NCBI GenBank assembly: GCA_019635755.1
Contig: JAHBYW010000001.1
Span: 124,001 to 188,000 of the forward strand
Source: Rhizobiaceae bacterium
Lineage (GTDB): Bacteria > Pseudomonadota > Alphaproteobacteria > Rhizobiales > Rhizobiaceae
Direction of reading: 5' to 3'
DNA length: 64,000 bases
The position numbers were made by a program, and so were the translations under genes. Under the pieces are notes generated by a model. It made no database searches. It saw only the letters and a list, made by a program, of their open reading frames with translations, and was not told where the DNA came from. Positions 61,601 to 64,000 of this stretch are shown in pieces (position 1 is the first letter of the stretch; each line of letters begins with the position of its first letter).

Positions 61601-64000
61601 TCAAGGTTTCACGCCCTCCCCCTTCGCCGTCCGCACCAGCATGCGCTGGTAGAACAGGCCGATGCCGATCAGCACGGCGCCCAGCCCGATGAAGGACAGC
61701 GCGCGCAGCACGCCTTCCAGTTCCGACATGTCGAACAGGAAGACCTTTGCGACCGCGATGACGATCAGCACGGCGGAGGCGACACGCAGCACGTACGACC
61801 GGAAGAACAGGCCGAGAGCCAGCAGCATCACGCCGAGCACCAGCCAGAGCGCCGAGTATGTGTACGTCTCCGCCTGGCTCATGCCGCGCCAGAGCGCGAT
61901 GAACTCGCCCTGGAAGACGCGGCGCACCGAGAAGGTGGCGTAGCAGAAGGCAAGTGCCGCCCCGATCAGCGCGAGCGCGGCCGAGTACCATTTCGGCCGC
62001 TTGCCGCGCGCGTAGAGCGCCAAGAGCCCGGCCGCCGCCGCAGGCAGGAGATAGCCGAGGAACAGCAGGTCGAAGACCGGCAGCGTGCCGGTCGACTCGT
62101 CGGTGTAGAGCGGGTTCAGCACGAGGAAGTGCTGGATGACCGCCATCGCCATCGAGACGACGCCTGCCGCCAGCGACCCGAACCGCAGCACCGGGCTCGG
62201 CGAGCGCAGGTCCAGCGCGATCAGGATGCCGCCGAAGCCCAGCGCGATCAGCGTGTAGATCGCCTGCTCGGCGAGTGACGGCACCGACGTATCGATGACG
62301 CCGCCGTTCATCGCATGGCGCACCAGCATGGCGACGGTCAGCAGCGAGAAGACGGCCGCGGCAGCTTCCATCGCGAGCTGCGGGCGCCCCCCGGTCGTTC
62401 GCTTCAGCTGCCATGCGGCGAAGGCGAAGGCGAGCGCCGGCACGCCGTAGCCGGGCAGCAGCCAGTTGAACACCGGCGTGGTCGACAGGAAGGCGGCGCC
62501 GACGATGGTCGGATCGATCGCCGCGCGCACGAGCACGGCGACGGCCGCGCCGGTGGAGAGCCATCCCAGCACGGGGTACGTTCTCAGCTGCGTGGCAAGG
62601 GCGGGCAGTACGGCCGCCGCGCCGAGCAGCACCGTCGTCCAGCCGCCGTCGAAGCCCATATGGATCGCCTGCAGCGCGGCGAAACCCGCGCCGCCGAGTG
62701 CCACGGACACCGCCGCGCCGCCCGCATGCGGCGGCTGCTCGGCGCGCGCCAACCACTCGCCGCCCGCGGCGAGCGCGATCGCCAGAAGCAGTGCGACCGC
62801 CGCGTAGCGGAGATCGATGTGCACGTCGCCGAAGGCGAACCAGAGCGCGCCTGCCACCACCAGCGGCACGATGGCCGCCCATGCGGTCCACGCGACGCCG
62901 CGGGGCTCGGCCAGGAATGTCCGCGCCCGCCAGAAGCCGGCGCCGAGGAATGCGATGCCGAGCAGCGCGCCGACCGGCACGAAGGTGTCGGCATTGGGCA
63001 ACAGGCTCGGACCGTCGACGACCAGCCGTTCCCCGAAGATGCTGACATTGAACGAGCCCGACAGCGCGATGCGCAGGGCGGCGAGCACGGTGGCCGCGCC
63101 GGCCGCGTGCAGCAGCGGCAGCGCCGGCGCGCGCCAGGCCGCGACCGCCAGCATCGCCGCCACGAACACGAGGCCGCGCCACATGCCGTAGGTAGCCGCG
63201 AGGTCGGGGCTGGCCAGCAGGAAGATCGCCATCAGGCCGAGAAGCACTGCCGCGACGATCGCGGGACCGTCGACGCGTCTCGGATCGGCCTCCGGCCGGC
63301 CGAGCCAGAGAAACGCTGTCGTCCCGATCATCGCGGCACCCACGAACAGGATCGCCCAGTAGTCGAACGGCTGGGCGACGGCCGTGCCGGCATTGGCGAG
63401 GTAAAGCAGCGCCCACAGGCCCGCTCCCACCAGCGCTCCGCCCATCAGCAGCGCCCAGTCGCGCAGCCGCGCGATCGCCGCCGAGGCGACGAGCACCACC
63501 GCGACATAGACGAAGAGCGCCCAGATGTTCGGCGCCTCGGTCGAGACGAGCCCCGGCGTCAGGTAGGCGCCGAGCAGGCCCATTCCTGCCAGCGCCTGTC
63601 CGTGCAGAAGGGCCGCCGCGATCGTCGCCAGCGCGATGACGCCCAGCAGAAGGAACGCAGTCGACGGGCCGATGAAGGCATAGACGCCGTAGGCTGCATA
63701 CACCGTGCCGAACAGCATGAAGGCGCCGACGGCCGTCAGGATCGCCGGTACATAGGCGTTCTTCATGCCTTCGACCGGAATGACGAAGCCGCTGCGGCGC
63801 AGGAACTCGCCGCCGCCGGCGAGCACCAGTCCCATCAGGCCCGCGAGCGTAAGGCGAGCCGCCGGGCCAAAGAAGCCGGCCTCGATCGTGTAGCGGATCA
63901 GGAACACGCCGCCCAACGCCAGCGCCAGCCCACCGACCCAGACGGCCCAGCGGGTTCCGAGCGCCGTCTCGATATCCTGGGTGCCCGACGACGCGTTTGC
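61601..64000 (-). CDS. DUF2339 membrane protein (5' part beyond the window)
   Basis: The frame is open to the right edge: 799 residues plus stop are visible, and the amino end is missing. Over twenty hydrophobic helices fill the sequence, with the DUF2339 start pattern TRWAVWVGGLALALGGVFLIRYTIEAGFFGPAARL near the right edge. DUF2339 proteins are large inner-membrane proteins of unknown function, often annotated as possible surface or transport proteins. No ribosome site can be shown for the true start. It ends 9 bp from the antitoxin operator. Confidence 0.85.
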   Translation of the reverse strand, partial: ANASSGTQDIETALGTRWAVWVGGLALALGGVFLIRYTIEAGFFGPAARLTLAGLMGLVLAGGGEFLRRSGFVIPVEGMKNAYVPAILTAVGAFMLFGTVYAAYGVYAFIGPSTAFLLLGVIALATIAAALLHGQALAGMGLLGAYLTPGLVSTEAPNIWALFVYVAVVLVASAAIARLRDWALLMGGALVGAGLWALLYLANAGTAVAQPFDYWAILFVGAAMIGTTAFLWLGRPEADPRRVDGPAIVAAVLLGLMAIFLLASPDLAATYGMWRGLVFVAAMLAVAAWRAPALPLLHAAGAATVLAALRIALSGSFNVSIFGERLVVDGPSLLPNADTFVPVGALLGIAFLGAGFWRARTFLAEPRGVAWTAWAAIVPLVVAGALWFAFGDVHIDLRYAAVALLLAIALAAGGEWLARAEQPPHAGGAAVSVALGGAGFAALQAIHMGFDGGWTTVLLGAAAVLPALATQLRTYPVLGWLSTGAAVAVLVRAAIDPTIVGAAFLSTTPVFNWLLPGYGVPALAFAFAAWQLKRTTGGRPQLAMEAAAAVFSLLTVAMLVRHAMNGGVIDTSVPSLAEQAIYTLIALGFGGILIALDLRSPSPVLRFGSLAAGVVSMAMAVIQHFLVLNPLYTDESTGTLPVFDLLFLGYLLPAAAAGLLALYARGKRPKWYSAALALIGAALAFCYATFSVRRVFQGEFIALWRGMSQAETYTYSALWLVLGVMLLALGLFFRSYVLRVASAVLIVIAVAKVFLFDMSELEGVLRALSFIGLGAVLIGIGLFYQRMLVRTAKGEGVKP

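Overview
The window is 64 kb of high-GC chromosome from an alphaproteobacterium, most likely a Hyphomicrobiales (Rhizobiales) member of the Mesorhizobium/Phyllobacteriaceae type. The reasons are the gene order (lptF-lptG-lptD-surA-pdxA-rsmA facing gmk-yicC-mltG-fabF-acpP-fabG-fabD; rpsF-rpsR-rplI; dnaB-radA-cvpA-purF), rhizobial intergenic palindromes, and families such as TIGR02301 and the RLAN/RimK ligase. I saw no rRNA, tRNA, CRISPR array, prophage or transposase. It is essentially a core chromosome with small accessory inserts.

Layout. Bases 1-6964 (+) hold LPS export and assembly (LptF, LptG, LptD), a SurA-like chaperone, PdxA and RsmA. Bases 6979-13330 (-) hold Gmk, YicC, MltG and the fatty acid genes fabF, acpP, fabG and fabD; a TadG-like von Willebrand protein follows (-). 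Bases 15318-16890 (+) are the rpsF-rpsR-rplI operon, closed by a strong terminator. Then come a cyclopropane fatty acid synthase, a UPF0060 membrane protein, dnaB, radA, cvpA, purF and an SDR gene. Bases 25-31 kb carry a secreted lectin-like protein, a sulfotransferase, a DMT exporter, an Aas-like acyltransferase/acyl-ACP synthetase fusion and an ArsC-like protein. Bases 30868-34832 (-) carry pssA, psd (phosphatidylethanolamine synthesis) and an ArsR-Atm1 exporter operon.

Bases 34.9-46 kb are a patchwork: a LysM protein, a LOG protein, RarD, citramalate synthase, proline iminopeptidase, three tandem GFA-family genes, a VOC/DUF559 pair and cysS. Two families of palindromic repeats bracket cimA and the VOC/DUF559 pair, and cysS contains an internal low-GC block. 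Bases 46-53 kb carry small conserved genes, a SRAP protein, a Nudix hydrolase, a dihydroorotase ending in an octamer repeat, a YgfZ-like protein and an HD hydrolase. Two toxin-antitoxin pairs are present (TacAT-like at 52.8-53.6 kb, ParDE/RelE-like at 61.0-61.6 kb), each with a visible operator palindrome.

The most interesting locus is 54384-58074: a RimK-like ATP-grasp ligase with an RLAN-type N-terminus, a C39-like cysteine peptidase, a GNAT acetyltransferase and an unrecognised two-helix membrane protein. They are packed by overlaps and a 34-bp divergent gap, and look like a peptide- or protein-modification module with unknown substrate. Next to it is an ECF sigma/anti-sigma pair with its own ECF-type promoter. 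Most start codons were chosen by Shine-Dalgarno sites and family N-termini, since GC richness creates long false ORFs on both strands.
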